Assembly: GCA_946480295.1 (NCBI GenBank)
Contig: CAMLIT010000001.1
Span: 62,001-126,000, forward strand
Length of the DNA stretch: 64,000 nucleotides
Source: an uncultured Gemmatimonadota bacterium
GTDB lineage: Bacteria; Gemmatimonadota; Gemmatimonadetes; Gemmatimonadales; Gemmatimonadaceae
Direction of reading: 5' to 3'
Shown one piece after another: positions 1-9,631 of the stretch. Under the pieces are notes generated by a model. The model was given only the letters and a program-made list of their open reading frames with translations, did not search any database and was not told where the DNA came from. The number at the start of each line of letters is the position of its first letter. Position 1 is the first letter of the stretch. Both the position numbers and the translations under genes were made by a program.

Positions 1-2
1 CC

Positions 3-467
3 TCGGCAGCGTCCACATCGGCGGAGGACGCCGCCCCGCCGGTGCCGGGCGCGTCGGCGCCGTCGGGTGGCGTCGCGTACTTCTCCGCCGCCGCGCTCGC
101 GCGCGCGGCCGACGCGCTCGCCGGCGGCGCGCGGACGGGACGCACGCTGCACGCGAGCGCCGGGTTCCAGTACGTCGTCATGCGCCGCCTGACGAGTGGC
201 GGACCCGAGGTGCACGACGACTGGGCGGACGTCACCTTCGTGCAGGCGGGACACGGCTCGCTGCTGTCGGGCGGGCGCGTGACGGGTGCGGCGCTCACCG
301 GGCCCGGCGAACGCCGCGGCGGCACGATCGTCGGCGGTACGGTGCGGGCGATCGGCCCGGGGGACCTGCTCATGATCCCGGCTGGCGTCGCTCACCAGTA
401 CGTCGTGGCTCGCGGGGACTCGCTGCGGTACATCACCGTCAAGGTCGCGCGGCAGCGCGGGCGGTGA
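3..467 (+). CDS. Cupin-domain protein, 5' end outside the window
   Basis: The frame is open to the left edge, so the start lies outside the window; a GTG at 42 is only a fallback start. The visible 155 codons begin with an Ala/Ser/Pro-rich stretch, as is common just after a signal peptide. A small single-domain beta-barrel follows. HDDWADVTFVQAG looks like the first cupin motif and GDLLMIPAGVAHQY the second, with His residues in metal-binding positions. A small-molecule-binding or isomerase/oxygenase-like role is typical of cupins, but the substrate cannot be read from the sequence. The gene converges on the DUF5916 gene 12 bases downstream. Confidence 0.7.
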   Translation, partial: SAASTSAEDAAPPVPGASAPSGGVAYFSAAALARAADALAGGARTGRTLHASAGFQYVVMRRLTSGGPEVHDDWADVTFVQAGHGSLLSGGRVTGAALTGPGERRGGTIVGGTVRAIGPGDLLMIPAGVAHQYVVARGDSLRYITVKVARQRGR

Positions 468-479
468 GCGGTCGCCGGC

Positions 480-3143
480 CTACAACCCCATCCAGTAGCT
501 CAGCTTCACGAGCAACACGTTCGTCGCCGGGAACGACCGCAGCGCATCGAGGCTGCTCCGCAGGGACCGCCCGGAGGTCGCGTCGTCGGTCCGATCCTGC
601 GACCAGACGAGGTACAACGTCGAGCCGGGCCGGTACTCCCAGCGCAGCACGAGGTTCGAGCGGAACTGCCGGAAGTCGAAGTCGGGGTTGCCGAACGAGT
701 ACGTGGTGCCGCCCTCGTCGACCTGATAGCTGTTCGACGCCGGCACGAACGAGAGCTCCGACGGGGCGAAGGCGTGGAAGCGGTCGGCGTAGGCGCTCGC
801 GCGCGGCGACGTGACCCGCTTGAACCGCCCGTAGCGGCCGTTGGAGACGAAGGGGCTGCCGTAGTACTGGATCGTGAGGTCGGGGGTGATGAACGCGTTC
901 GCCCGCAGCGTGAGGCCGAGCGTGTTCTGGGCGAGTCGCCCGAGGACGTACCGCGGCGCGCCGGCGGCGGACGCCGTCTGCACGTATTGCACGTCGTTCA
1001 CGTCGTGCTGGGAGTACCCGATCACCGAGAAGGTGAAGATGTCCCGCGGCCGCACGTCGAGCTGCGCGGTCAGCTCGGCATCGCTGCCGCCGCCGTCCAT
1101 CACGAAGTGGTGCACGGTGGACAGCGCGCCGCTGACGCGCCGCGAGGGGTCGCTCTGGACGCCCACGTCCACGCCGACGTAGCCGCTGGTCGTCATGGCG
1201 GGGCCGCCGCGCAGCAGTCTCGTGTCGTTCGGCGCGCCGACCAGGCTGACGCCGCCGAGGAGCGTCCACAGGTTCGTGAAGGTGCCCGTCGCCTGGAGGG
1301 CGGTGCTGTCGGCGGTCTTCAGGCCGCCGAAGTCCCAGTCGTCCTGGCGCGACAGGGTGAAGCCGTACGAGCGGAAGGCGCCGTGCGGCTCGGTCTCGGT
1401 GTAGACCAGCGCCGCGTCGTTGAGCACGACGTCGGCCTGGCGCAGGTAGCCGAGGTCGTTCAGCTCGAGGCCGGGCGACATCCACCGCGCCGCCTCGGAC
1501 CACAGCCACTTGCTGTTCCCGTAGCGCGCCACGCGCACCGTCCCGCCGTGCCCGAGCAGCGTGGTGGCGTTGGCGTCGACGCCCAGGTGGCGGGCGTCCG
1601 GACGCTGGTAGTAGTGGACGGGATCGGTCTCCAGCGCGAGGATGGCCGCCGTGTCCCCCGTTATGCGACTGAGCTCGACCTTTCCCTCGACCACGTACGA
1701 GCGATTGGCGAGGAAGCGCGTCGCGTCCACGGCGCCGGTGACGGCGTCGTCAGGCAGCCGGCGCAGCGCGGCGTCGCTCCCCGTCCAGCGGTGCGTGGAG
1801 GTGACCATCCCGCCGAGCAGCGTGCTGCCCTGCCCCCAGTCCTTCTGCACGCGGCCGACCATGTAGTTCGTGGTCGGCGCGACGGGCATGCGGGACTCGG
1901 CGCCGTTGAACGCGACGTTCGCGTCGGCCCTGTCCGTCACGCTCTGCAGCAGGCCGACGGACAAGCCGTCCGTCGTCTTCCCGGTCACCTTCACCGCGCT
2001 GGCGATGGTGGTCGCGCCGGGCGCCTGGACGAAGGCGCCATCCGGGACGGTGGGCTGGAGCGCCGGCGGCGCCCCGATGCGCCGGGAGTAGAACATCTGG
2101 TCGCCCTGCAACGTGCCGCTCACGTCGCCGGCGACGGCGCTGCCGGGCAGCCCGAAGGTGAAGATGCGCTTCCCCTCGAGGAAGAAGGGCCGCTTCTCCT
2201 CGTAGAAGGTCTCGTAGCTCGTCAGGTTGACGACGGACGGATCCGCCTCCACCTGGCCGAAGTCGGGATTGATGGTGCCGTCGAGGGTGAAGTTCGACGT
2301 GAGACCGATCTTCGCGTCGAGCCCCACCGCGCCCTTGCCGTTCGCGCTCCCCACGTAGGGATTGCCCACCTGCGCCGGCACCGATTCGACCTGGCCGAGC
2401 ACGTGCGGCAGCAGCTCGATGTGGCGCTGCTGCTTCAGGCCGTGAATGCCGTGCAGCTCACCGAGGTTGTACAGCCGCCCGGTGCCGTTGCGCGGTATGA
2501 GATTCCACTGATCCTCCTCGCCGAGCCGATCGATCCACCGCCAGGCGTGCATCCCCCACACCTGCTCGTCCTGCGGGCCGAAGCGGAGCTGGCTGAGGGG
2601 GATCCGGTACTCGGCGGTCCACGCGTCGGGCTCGTAGGCGACCTTCCCGTCCCAGACGGCGTCCCACGTGACGTCCCATCCCTCGTTGCTGAGCACGAGG
2701 TCGATCTTCGTGCCGGCGGGGGTGATGTCGAACTCGAACGCCTCGCGCTTGTCGAAGTAGCTGTCGAACGCGACGCCGACCTGGTCGCCGCCGAAGTCGT
2801 CGCGTCGGCCGCGGAAGTGGCTGATCCTCGACATGTCGTCGTACGCGCGGATCGCCACGTACACGTTCTCGTCGTCGTAGAGGATCTCGAGCTCCGTCTT
2901 CTCCGACGGCTTGCCCCCCTCGACGGGATTCTGCTGGGTGTAGTCCCCCGCCCACACACCCTGCTTCCACGCCGCGTCGTCGAGCCGGCCATCGATCCTC
3001 GGCGGCGGTCCCACGAGCCGCTGGGTCGTGTAGATGCGCGGCGGATGCGCATGCGAGACCGAGGGCGCCTGCGCCAGCGCGGCCGGTCCGACGAGGCACG
3101 ACAGCGCGGCGACGAGCACCACGCACAACGGACGAAGGCTCAA
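480..3143 (-). CDS. DUF5916 outer-membrane protein with N-terminal CBM9-like domain
   Basis: The 887-residue protein starts at TTG, which overlaps the stop of the upstream GH2 gene (TTGA), so translation is probably coupled. A purine-rich GGGGGAG lies 9 bases before the start. An N-terminal signal peptide (SLRPLCVVLVAALSCLVGP, then Ala-Leu-Ala-Gln) is followed by a CBM9-like beta-sandwich at about residues 35-230 (IDGRLDDAAW, then ILYDDENVYVAIRAYDD). The long remainder alternates hydrophobic and polar residues as in a beta-barrel and ends in SYWMGL, an aromatic outer-membrane type C-terminus. DUF5916 proteins are of uncertain function. Coupling to a GH2 enzyme suggests glycan binding or uptake at the cell surface, which is inference. 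Confidence 0.88.
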   Translation of the reverse strand: MSLRPLCVVLVAALSCLVGPAALAQAPSVSHAHPPRIYTTQRLVGPPPRIDGRLDDAAWKQGVWAGDYTQQNPVEGGKPSEKTELEILYDDENVYVAIRAYDDMSRISHFRGRRDDFGGDQVGVAFDSYFDKREAFEFDITPAGTKIDLVLSNEGWDVTWDAVWDGKVAYEPDAWTAEYRIPLSQLRFGPQDEQVWGMHAWRWIDRLGEEDQWNLIPRNGTGRLYNLGELHGIHGLKQQRHIELLPHVLGQVESVPAQVGNPYVGSANGKGAVGLDAKIGLTSNFTLDGTINPDFGQVEADPSVVNLTSYETFYEEKRPFFLEGKRIFTFGLPGSAVAGDVSGTLQGDQMFYSRRIGAPPALQPTVPDGAFVQAPGATTIASAVKVTGKTTDGLSVGLLQSVTDRADANVAFNGAESRMPVAPTTNYMVGRVQKDWGQGSTLLGGMVTSTHRWTGSDAALRRLPDDAVTGAVDATRFLANRSYVVEGKVELSRITGDTAAILALETDPVHYYQRPDARHLGVDANATTLLGHGGTVRVARYGNSKWLWSEAARWMSPGLELNDLGYLRQADVVLNDAALVYTETEPHGAFRSYGFTLSRQDDWDFGGLKTADSTALQATGTFTNLWTLLGGVSLVGAPNDTRLLRGGPAMTTSGYVGVDVGVQSDPSRRVSGALSTVHHFVMDGGGSDAELTAQLDVRPRDIFTFSVIGYSQHDVNDVQYVQTASAAGAPRYVLGRLAQNTLGLTLRANAFITPDLTIQYYGSPFVSNGRYGRFKRVTSPRASAYADRFHAFAPSELSFVPASNSYQVDEGGTTYSFGNPDFDFRQFRSNLVLRWEYRPGSTLYLVWSQDRTDDATSGRSLRSSLDALRSFPATNVLLVKLSYWMGL

Positions 3144-6007
3144 TTGGCCGCGCTCCCCCGCTTGCCGAAGTGGAACCACACCGTGTCGGCGAAGGTCTCG
3201 CCATGCACCGAGATCATGTTCGGCTGGCCCATCGGGCCGTGGTCCTTCGCCGCGTGGAACTTCGTCCCGATCGGGATGATGCCGTGGAGGAAGGACAGGT
3301 CGCCCGGCGGGAAGTCGAAGCGCGACATGCGCGGATCCGCGTGCCTGTCCGTCGGCTGCGTGGGCGTGAGCACGCGGAGGAACAGGTCCTTCGCCGCGAA
3401 CACCATCGTGATCGGCAGCTCGCGCGTCTCGAGCGTCGCCCAGTACGTGTCCTCGTGGAAGCCCTTGAACTCGGGGTACTCCCAGCGCAGGCCGGTCATC
3501 GCGTCGTTGTACGCCTTGTGCCAGACGTCGAACTCCACGCCGTCGAGGCGGTTCTTCCACACGCGATACGGTCCGCGGCCGAGCCAGCGCATCCCGGTCA
3601 CCGCGCTGTCGGGGTAGTCGAAGGTGACGCCGAGGTACGCGCGCTCGGCGCCGCGCGGCAGGCGATAGCTGTAGTCGAGGCGCAGCCAGCCGGTGGGCGC
3701 GAGGCGCCATGAGACGTGCTGCAGCTCCCCCTTGTACCGCGCCTCGACCACGTAGTCGTCGCCGTCGGCGCGCTGGTCGAGCGACTCGAGGGTGGAGGTG
3801 CCGTCCACGAGGCGCGGGCCGTTGCGCAGGGAGAGCGCGACGCCGTCGCGGCTGACGCCGGCGAGCATGCCGGTCGCCGAGTCGATCCGCACCTCGACGC
3901 CGGCGGCGCGCATGGTGACGACCCCGCCGCGCGTCTCCGCGCTCACGCGCGCGCCGTCCGGCGCGCCACCGTCGGGGGCGCTCGCGACGACGCGCGGCGC
4001 GACCGCGTCGGGCGACCGGATCATCCACGTCCAGGTGTAGATCTCGCGGCCGTACGGATCGGTGGCCGTGAGCGCGAGGGCATCGTGCGCGTGCCAGTCG
4101 TTCGGCAGCGCGAGCTGGAGCGTGCCGACGCCGCGCGGGGGCACGGCGGGCGATCGCGCCACGCCGTGCGCGGCGACGGTGTGCGCGGCGCCCGACGACC
4201 ACGGCCCGGCGAAGTCGACGAGCCGCCAGTCGAAGCGCACCTGCCGCAGGTCGGTGAAGTCGTACCGGTTCTCGACGCGGAGCGCGCCGGTGAACGTCGG
4301 GGGCAGGAAGTCGTACTCGCTCCACGGGAAGTAGACCGGCGCCCAGACGTCCTTGATGGTGAAGTAGCTGCCTTCCTTCTGCCGGTACGGCCCGACGATG
4401 CCGTCGGGCGCGGTGTTGCCGTTGACGTCGACGCGCCCGCCCTCGTCGGCGCGGACGATCCCCTCGTCGGCGAAGGCCCAGATGAAGCCGCCGACGGCGA
4501 GCGGCGTGTCGAGCATCAGCCGCCACCAGTCCTTCAGCCCCGCGCCGGCGCCGCCGTCATAGAGGCCGTGGAGGAACTCGGTGGGCATGATCAGGTCGTC
4601 CCCGTGGAAGAAGTAGCCGGTGCAGCAGTCGTACGGCTCGTAATGGCTCGTGTTGATCCCGCCGAAGTCCGCCCACGGGTGGACGACGTCGCGCGCCTGC
4701 GGGTCGTACTTCGCGAAGTCGGCGTCGAAGTCGAAGTTGAAGCCGCCCTCGTTGCCGTTGGACCAGAGCACGATGGAGGGATGGTTCACGTCGCGCTGCA
4801 CCATCTCGCGCACGAGCGGGCGGCCGGCGGCGGTGCTGTAGGCGTGCTGCCAGCCGGTGAGCTCGTCGATGATGTACAGCCCCAGCGAGTCGGCGACGTC
4901 GAGGAAGTGCGGGTCGGGCGGATAGTGCGACATCCGCACCGCGTTCATGTTCATCCCCTTGATGAGCAGCGCGTCCTTCACGCTCAGCGCGCGGTTCGTC
5001 GCCCGCCCCGTGGTCGGCCAGAAGGTGTGGCGGTCGGTGCCCTTGAGGTGCACGCGCGCGCCGTTGACGTAGAAGCCGTCGTGCGGCCGCACCTCCACGG
5101 TGCGGAAGCCGAAGGTCTCCGTGATCTCGTGCAGCGTCGTCGCGCCGCGCTCGAGCGTGACGTGCAGGCGATAGCGGTTCGGGAACTCCGCCGACCAGGG
5201 CTTCACCCCCGGCACGCTGGCGTGCAGCACGACCTCGGTGTCGCCCGCCGCCACGCGCGTGGCGAAGGCGTGCCCTACCGGGCGGCCGGCGAGCGTGACG
5301 ACCTGAGCGACGACGCGCGCCGGCGCCGTGATCCCGCCGAGGAATGCGTCGACGGTGATCGCGCCCGTGTGCCGCGCGTCGATCGCCGTGCGCGCGATGT
5401 GCTGCGCGGGGAAGGCGTCGAGCCAGACGGGGCGGAAGATCCCGCCGAACAGCCAGAAGTCGGAGTGCCGCTCCGCCATGTCGATCGACGTGTCGGTCGA
5501 GAACTTCCGGACGCGCACCTCGAGGAGGTTGTCGCCGCCGTAGTGCAGCAGCCGGCTCACGTCGTAGCGGAACTGGTAGAAGCCGCCGCGGTGCACGGGG
5601 CCAGCGGACTCGCCGTTGATGCGGACGTCGGCGTCGGTCATCGCCGCGCCGAAGACGATGTCGACGCGCCGGCCGCGCCACGCGGCGGGAACGCGGAAGT
5701 GGTGGCGGTACTCGCCGACGCTGTCCGGCGCGGGGGTGCGCGACCAGTCGTCGCCGTAATGGTAGGTGCCGTAGCCCTGCATCTCCCAGTTCGACGGCAC
5801 GGGGATCGTGCCCCAGTGGCCCGCGTTGCGGCCGCCGCTGACGCGGAACTCCCAGTCGACGGTGCTGTCGCTGCCGGTGCCGGAGAGGTACTGGCGCTCG
5901 GTGGCCTGGGCGGCGGCGGTGGCGGGAGCGGCGAGGAGGAAGAGCGCGGCGAGCGCGGCGAGCGTCACGAGGACGCGCGGGCCGTTGGCGGTGGCGAAGC
6001 GAGGCAT
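3140..6007 (-). CDS. Exported GH2-family beta-galactosidase-type glycoside hydrolase
   Basis: The 955-residue protein starts at the ATG before a clear signal peptide (MPRFATANGPRVLVTLAALA, then an Ala-rich segment ending AAAQA). It has the GH2 order: jelly-roll sugar-binding domain (about 40-210), Ig-like domain, (beta/alpha)8 catalytic domain and C-terminal beta domains resembling the small chain of LacZ. HYPPDPHFLDVADSLGLYII and WSNGNEGGF are typical GH2 motifs. E420 in NGNEGG is the expected acid/base, and E477 in PTEFLHG is the best nucleophile candidate. Substrate specificity (beta-galactoside, mannoside or glucuronide) cannot be fixed from sequence, but the C-terminal LacZ-like part favours beta-galactosidase. 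It is first in an operon with the DUF5916 gene. Confidence 0.9.
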   Translation of the reverse strand: MPRFATANGPRVLVTLAALAALFLLAAPATAAAQATERQYLSGTGSDSTVDWEFRVSGGRNAGHWGTIPVPSNWEMQGYGTYHYGDDWSRTPAPDSVGEYRHHFRVPAAWRGRRVDIVFGAAMTDADVRINGESAGPVHRGGFYQFRYDVSRLLHYGGDNLLEVRVRKFSTDTSIDMAERHSDFWLFGGIFRPVWLDAFPAQHIARTAIDARHTGAITVDAFLGGITAPARVVAQVVTLAGRPVGHAFATRVAAGDTEVVLHASVPGVKPWSAEFPNRYRLHVTLERGATTLHEITETFGFRTVEVRPHDGFYVNGARVHLKGTDRHTFWPTTGRATNRALSVKDALLIKGMNMNAVRMSHYPPDPHFLDVADSLGLYIIDELTGWQHAYSTAAGRPLVREMVQRDVNHPSIVLWSNGNEGGFNFDFDADFAKYDPQARDVVHPWADFGGINTSHYEPYDCCTGYFFHGDDLIMPTEFLHGLYDGGAGAGLKDWWRLMLDTPLAVGGFIWAFADEGIVRADEGGRVDVNGNTAPDGIVGPYRQKEGSYFTIKDVWAPVYFPWSEYDFLPPTFTGALRVENRYDFTDLRQVRFDWRLVDFAGPWSSGAAHTVAAHGVARSPAVPPRGVGTLQLALPNDWHAHDALALTATDPYGREIYTWTWMIRSPDAVAPRVVASAPDGGAPDGARVSAETRGGVVTMRAAGVEVRIDSATGMLAGVSRDGVALSLRNGPRLVDGTSTLESLDQRADGDDYVVEARYKGELQHVSWRLAPTGWLRLDYSYRLPRGAERAYLGVTFDYPDSAVTGMRWLGRGPYRVWKNRLDGVEFDVWHKAYNDAMTGLRWEYPEFKGFHEDTYWATLETRELPITMVFAAKDLFLRVLTPTQPTDRHADPRMSRFDFPPGDLSFLHGIIPIGTKFHAAKDHGPMGQPNMISVHGETFADTVWFHFGKRGSAAN

Positions 6008-6215
6008 CGAGTCGGGAGGCGAGGCGAGCGTGCGCGGCGCGCGGCGGCGGCCGGCATGCGGGTTCGGTCGGTCGCGGCGAACATACTCCGCGGCGAGGCG
6101 CACCGGAATGTCGCGTGCGCCTCGGGCATGCGCGGCGGGATGTCCAGGTCGCCCTTCTTGCCCCAACGCCCCCCGCCTCGCATCCTGTCACTCCCCCCTT
6201 CGGAGCCCGGCCCCC

Positions 6216-6428
6216 ATGCGAGCCTACGTCGCCGTCACCGGAGCGCTCTTCGCCCTCCTCACCGTCCTCCACCTCGCGCGCTCGGTCGAGCTGTATCACC
6301 GGGCGGCGACGGATCCCGGCTACGTCCTGGAGATGGCGCTGATCACCCTGGCGAGCGCCGTCCTCGCCGTCTGGGCCTGGCGGGTGTTCGTGCGCCTCGG
6401 GCGCTCGCCGGACACGCCGGCCGCCTGA
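6216..6428 (+). CDS. Small two-helix membrane protein
   Basis: A 70-residue protein with two hydrophobic segments, at about residues 3-20 (VAVTGALFALLTVLHLARS) and 38-56 (EMALITLASAVLAVWAWRVF), ending in a short polar tail. I do not recognise a family. The stop lies three bases before the GTG of the amidohydrolase, so the two are very likely co-transcribed. The spacing (TGACGAGTG) contains a copy of the over-represented word GCCTGACGAG at the stop codon. Confidence 0.7.
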   Translation: MRAYVAVTGALFALLTVLHLARSVELYHRAATDPGYVLEMALITLASAVLAVWAWRVFVRLGRSPDTPAA

Positions 6429-6431
6429 CGA

Positions 6432-7754
6432 GTGACGCCCGTCCCTCGCGCGCGCCTCCTTCGCCTCGCGCCCGCGCTGGCGCTCCCGGTGCTCGCCGCC
6501 TGCCTGACGAGGCACGCGCGCCCGCCGGCGCCGCGCACGTCGACGCCCCGCGCGCACACCATCGCGCTCGTCCACGGCCACTGGCTCGAACGCGGCGCCT
6601 TCGTCGATGGCACCCGCTACGTCGTCGACGGCGTGCTGCGCCACCGCGCGCCCGCGCCGCCCGATTCGACCGTCGACCTGGACGGCGGCTACATCGTCCC
6701 ACCCTTCGGCGAGGCGCACAACCACAACATCGAGTACTCCTCGCGCATCGACGCGGTGATCGCGCGCTACCTGCGCGACGGCGTGTTCTACGTCGAGAAC
6801 CCCGACGTCCTGCCGCGCGCCCGCGCCGCGCTCGCCGGCAAGGTGAACGTGCCCACGGGCCCCGACGTCGTCTTCGCCAACGGCGGGCTCACCGCGTCGG
6901 GCGGGCACCCGATCGAGCTCGTCGAGCGCAACGTCGCGCGGGGCACCTGGACGGCGATGGACGGCGAGGGCGCCTTCTACTGGGTCGTCGACGACGCGTC
7001 CGAGCTGGAGCGGAAGTGGCCGGCGATCCTCGCCGGGCATCCGGACTTCATCAAGGTCTACCTGCTCCACTCGGAGGAGTACGACCGTCGCCGCGCCGAT
7101 CCCGCGTACGCGGCGTGGCGCGGGCTCGACCCGGCGCTCATCCCGCGCATCGTCAGGCTCGCCCACGCCGCGTCGCTCCGCGTCGCGGCGCACGTCGAGA
7201 CGGCGGCCGACTTCCGCGTCGCCGTCGCCGCCGGGGTGGACCAGGTCGCGCACATCCCCGGCTTCCGCGGCGACGAGCACGCGGAACTGCGCGACCCGCG
7301 TCCCTACCAGCTCACCGACGCCGACGCCCGCGCGGCGGCGCGGCGGGGCATCGTCGTCGTGACCACCCTCGGCGGGGCCGCGGGATTCGATCCACGCGGC
7401 GCCGACAGCCTGCGCCGCCGCGCGTTCGATGCGTTGTCGCGACACAACCTCACGGTCCTGCGTCGGGCGGGCGTCCGCCTCGCCATCGGCAGCGATTCGT
7501 ACGCCGACGATTCGCGCGCGGAAGCCGACTACCTGCACTCGCTCGGCGTCTTCACCGACGCGGAGCTCGTGCGGTTGTGGGCCCACGACACGCCGCGCGC
7601 GATCTTCCCGGGGCGCGCCATCGGCGCGCTCGACGACGGCGACGAGGCCAGCTTCCTCGTGCTGGCGTGCGACCCGCTCGCGCGCTTCGCGTGCACGGGC
7701 GAGATCCGGCGGCGGATGAAGGACGGCCGCTGGCTTTCCATCGGCGCCGGCTGA
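6432..7754 (+). CDS. Lipoprotein amidohydrolase-family metal hydrolase
   Basis: A 440-residue protein with a GTG start and a lipoprotein signal peptide whose lipobox is LAAC (LPVLAACLTRH), so it is probably anchored facing the periplasm. The amidohydrolase fold is marked by the HxH motif H96-N-H98 in GEAHNHNIEY after the beta-sandwich segment GGYIVPPFG. Further expected metal ligands are a Lys in FIKVYLLHSEE (carbamylation candidate), the His residues of AAHVETAAD and VAHIPGF, and the Asp of AIGSDSYADD. This set resembles prolidase-, imidazolonepropionase- or dihydroorotase-like members. The substrate is unknown. It follows the small membrane protein by three bases. Confidence 0.85.
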   Translation: MTPVPRARLLRLAPALALPVLAACLTRHARPPAPRTSTPRAHTIALVHGHWLERGAFVDGTRYVVDGVLRHRAPAPPDSTVDLDGGYIVPPFGEAHNHNIEYSSRIDAVIARYLRDGVFYVENPDVLPRARAALAGKVNVPTGPDVVFANGGLTASGGHPIELVERNVARGTWTAMDGEGAFYWVVDDASELERKWPAILAGHPDFIKVYLLHSEEYDRRRADPAYAAWRGLDPALIPRIVRLAHAASLRVAAHVETAADFRVAVAAGVDQVAHIPGFRGDEHAELRDPRPYQLTDADARAAARRGIVVVTTLGGAAGFDPRGADSLRRRAFDALSRHNLTVLRRAGVRLAIGSDSYADDSRAEADYLHSLGVFTDAELVRLWAHDTPRAIFPGRAIGALDDGDEASFLVLACDPLARFACTGEIRRRMKDGRWLSIGAG

Positions 7755-7782
7755 CCATCTCCGCGCAAGCGGCGGACGGCGG

Positions 7783-9495
7783 CTAGCGGCCCCCGGACAC
7801 GCCCGCGTCCTCGCGGTGCAGCAGCGCGATCGTCCCGGCGAACCAGCGCTCCAGCGCCGCGTCGTGGCCGTACAGGTCGGGATAGAAGTACGGCTGTCCG
7901 CTCTCGTCAGGCACCACGGTGGCGTACAGGATGTAGACCGGAAGCGGGCGCGTGAGCGTCACCTGGTGCATGACATCGCCGGTCTGCATCGCCGAGTCGA
8001 TCCGCGCGCGCGTCCAGTCGTCCTCGCCGGTGAGCACGAACTCGGCGAGTGCCGCCGGGTCGCTGACGCGGATGCACCCGTGGCTGAAATCGCGGCGCAC
8101 CTGCTCGAACAGCGACACCGCCGGCGTGCCGTGAAGATAGACGTTGTACTCGTTCGGGAAGACGAACTTCACCGCGCCGAGCGCGTTCTTCGGGCCCGGG
8201 CGCTGGCGAAGGCGCAGCGAGCCGGCGACGACGCGCCAGAGGTTCCCCGAGGTCATGGCGTACACGACCGCGTCGGTGTCGCCCCCCTTCACGATCTCCA
8301 GCCCCTCGCGCTCGGCGTAGCCGTAGTCCCGCCGGATGCGCGGGATCTCCTCGTTGCGCGCGATCGACGGCGGCACGTTCCAGTACGGATGGAAGATCAC
8401 GTAGCGCATGGTGCCGACGAACACCGGCGTGCGACGGCGCCCGTAGGCGCGCCCGACGATCACGTCCATCCGCACGGCGGGGCCACGCTCGGCGATGCTG
8501 CGGTCGAAGGCATACAGCCGGAAGCCGGGGATGTTCACGACGGCGAAGCGCGCGGGCGGGGTGTCGGGAAGCCAGCGCCAGCGCTCGAGGGTGAGCTCGA
8601 TCTGGGTGACGCGCCGAGCGAGCGGGACGCGCAGCTGCGCCATCGTCGCCGGTCCGATGATCCCGTCCGCCTCGAGCCCGTGGTAGCGCTGGAAGCGCCG
8701 CAGCGCGTCCACCAGCGGCCCCGCGAAGCTGTCCGCCGGCACGACCGCGCTCTCCGGCAGGTCGCCGACGGCGACGAGCAGCCGGCGCAGGTCGGACGCC
8801 CCCGACCAGGCGTCGCCCGGCCGGATCGCCTTGCGCGCGGCCGCTGGCGCCTGCAGGCTCGTGTCCGACGCGAGCGCGCGATAGCGCGCGAGGATCCGCT
8901 CGAGCGCGGCGAGCCCCGTGTATGGCGGCTCCATCGCGTTCACGACACCGTGCACGTCCGGTGCGGTGCTGACGAGCCGAGCGATCGCCGCGAAGTCGAC
9001 CGCCGTCCGCTTCACGGGGAGCGCGAAGCCGAGCGAGTGCGGGTCGACGCGGCCGCGGTGGATGTGGTCGAGGAAGCGCATCAGCGAGAGCGACAGCCGC
9101 GCGTCCGCCTCGAGCAGCGCCGCGTCGTTCGCCGCGGGCACCCGTCCCAGGCTGTCCGACCAGCGCAGGAGCGCCTCGCCATCGTAGTCGACGACGCGCA
9201 GCCCGCGGGCGTCCCCGGTCGCCAGCTCGGCGGCGATGGCGTGCGCCTGCGCGGTCGCGACGCCGTCGCGGGTCCAGAGCAGCCGGGCGGTGGAATCGCC
9301 GTAGAGGCGCAGCAGCCACGGCCGATAGAGGGCCAGGTCACCGGCGCGAAAACCCGGGAGCTCGCCGCGCGTGATCGCGCGGCGCACCATCTCGATCGCC
9401 GCGCGCGGCGGCCGGTCCTGCGCGGCGAGCGGACGCGCGGGCACGGCGAGAGCCGACAGGGCGATCACCAGTCCGTACCCCCGTGCCCACCGCAT
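7783..9495 (-). CDS. L,D-transpeptidase (YkuD domain) with peptidoglycan-binding domain, YcbB/LdtD type
   Basis: A 570-residue exported protein. I chose the ATG at 9495 because it begins a signal peptide (MRWARGYGLVIALSALAVPA); a GTG at 9522 would add nine residues. Domain order matches LdtD/YcbB: an N-terminal scaffold, a PG_binding_1 repeat (VDALRRFQRYHGLEADGIIG, followed by PATMAQL) and a C-terminal YkuD domain. HGTPAVSLF and FSHGCIRVSDP are the catalytic signature, with nucleophile C474. It should form 3-3 peptidoglycan cross-links or attach proteins to the wall in the periplasm. It converges on the amidohydrolase gene with a 28-base gap. Confidence 0.92.
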   Translation of the reverse strand: MRWARGYGLVIALSALAVPARPLAAQDRPPRAAIEMVRRAITRGELPGFRAGDLALYRPWLLRLYGDSTARLLWTRDGVATAQAHAIAAELATGDARGLRVVDYDGEALLRWSDSLGRVPAANDAALLEADARLSLSLMRFLDHIHRGRVDPHSLGFALPVKRTAVDFAAIARLVSTAPDVHGVVNAMEPPYTGLAALERILARYRALASDTSLQAPAAARKAIRPGDAWSGASDLRRLLVAVGDLPESAVVPADSFAGPLVDALRRFQRYHGLEADGIIGPATMAQLRVPLARRVTQIELTLERWRWLPDTPPARFAVVNIPGFRLYAFDRSIAERGPAVRMDVIVGRAYGRRRTPVFVGTMRYVIFHPYWNVPPSIARNEEIPRIRRDYGYAEREGLEIVKGGDTDAVVYAMTSGNLWRVVAGSLRLRQRPGPKNALGAVKFVFPNEYNVYLHGTPAVSLFEQVRRDFSHGCIRVSDPAALAEFVLTGEDDWTRARIDSAMQTGDVMHQVTLTRPLPVYILYATVVPDESGQPYFYPDLYGHDAALERWFAGTIALLHREDAGVSGGR

Positions 9496-9631
9496 CGCGC
9501 GCCTCGCGTCGACCTCCACCAATGAAGATCGCGGACGGCGACATCCTGTCGCCGTCCGCCATCCACCGTGCTTCCGTGCGGGAAACGCCGCCGAGCGAGC
9601 GACCCGCGCGGGGCCGCCCGCGGCGCCGCGC

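Noticed and set aside
774..7786. Very long plus-strand open frames (774-3617 and 3716-7786) opposite the DUF5916 and GH2 genes
   Set aside because: They are antisense to genes with clear domains. Their translations are Arg/Val/Ala/Glu-rich and lack any known fold, as expected in high-GC DNA.
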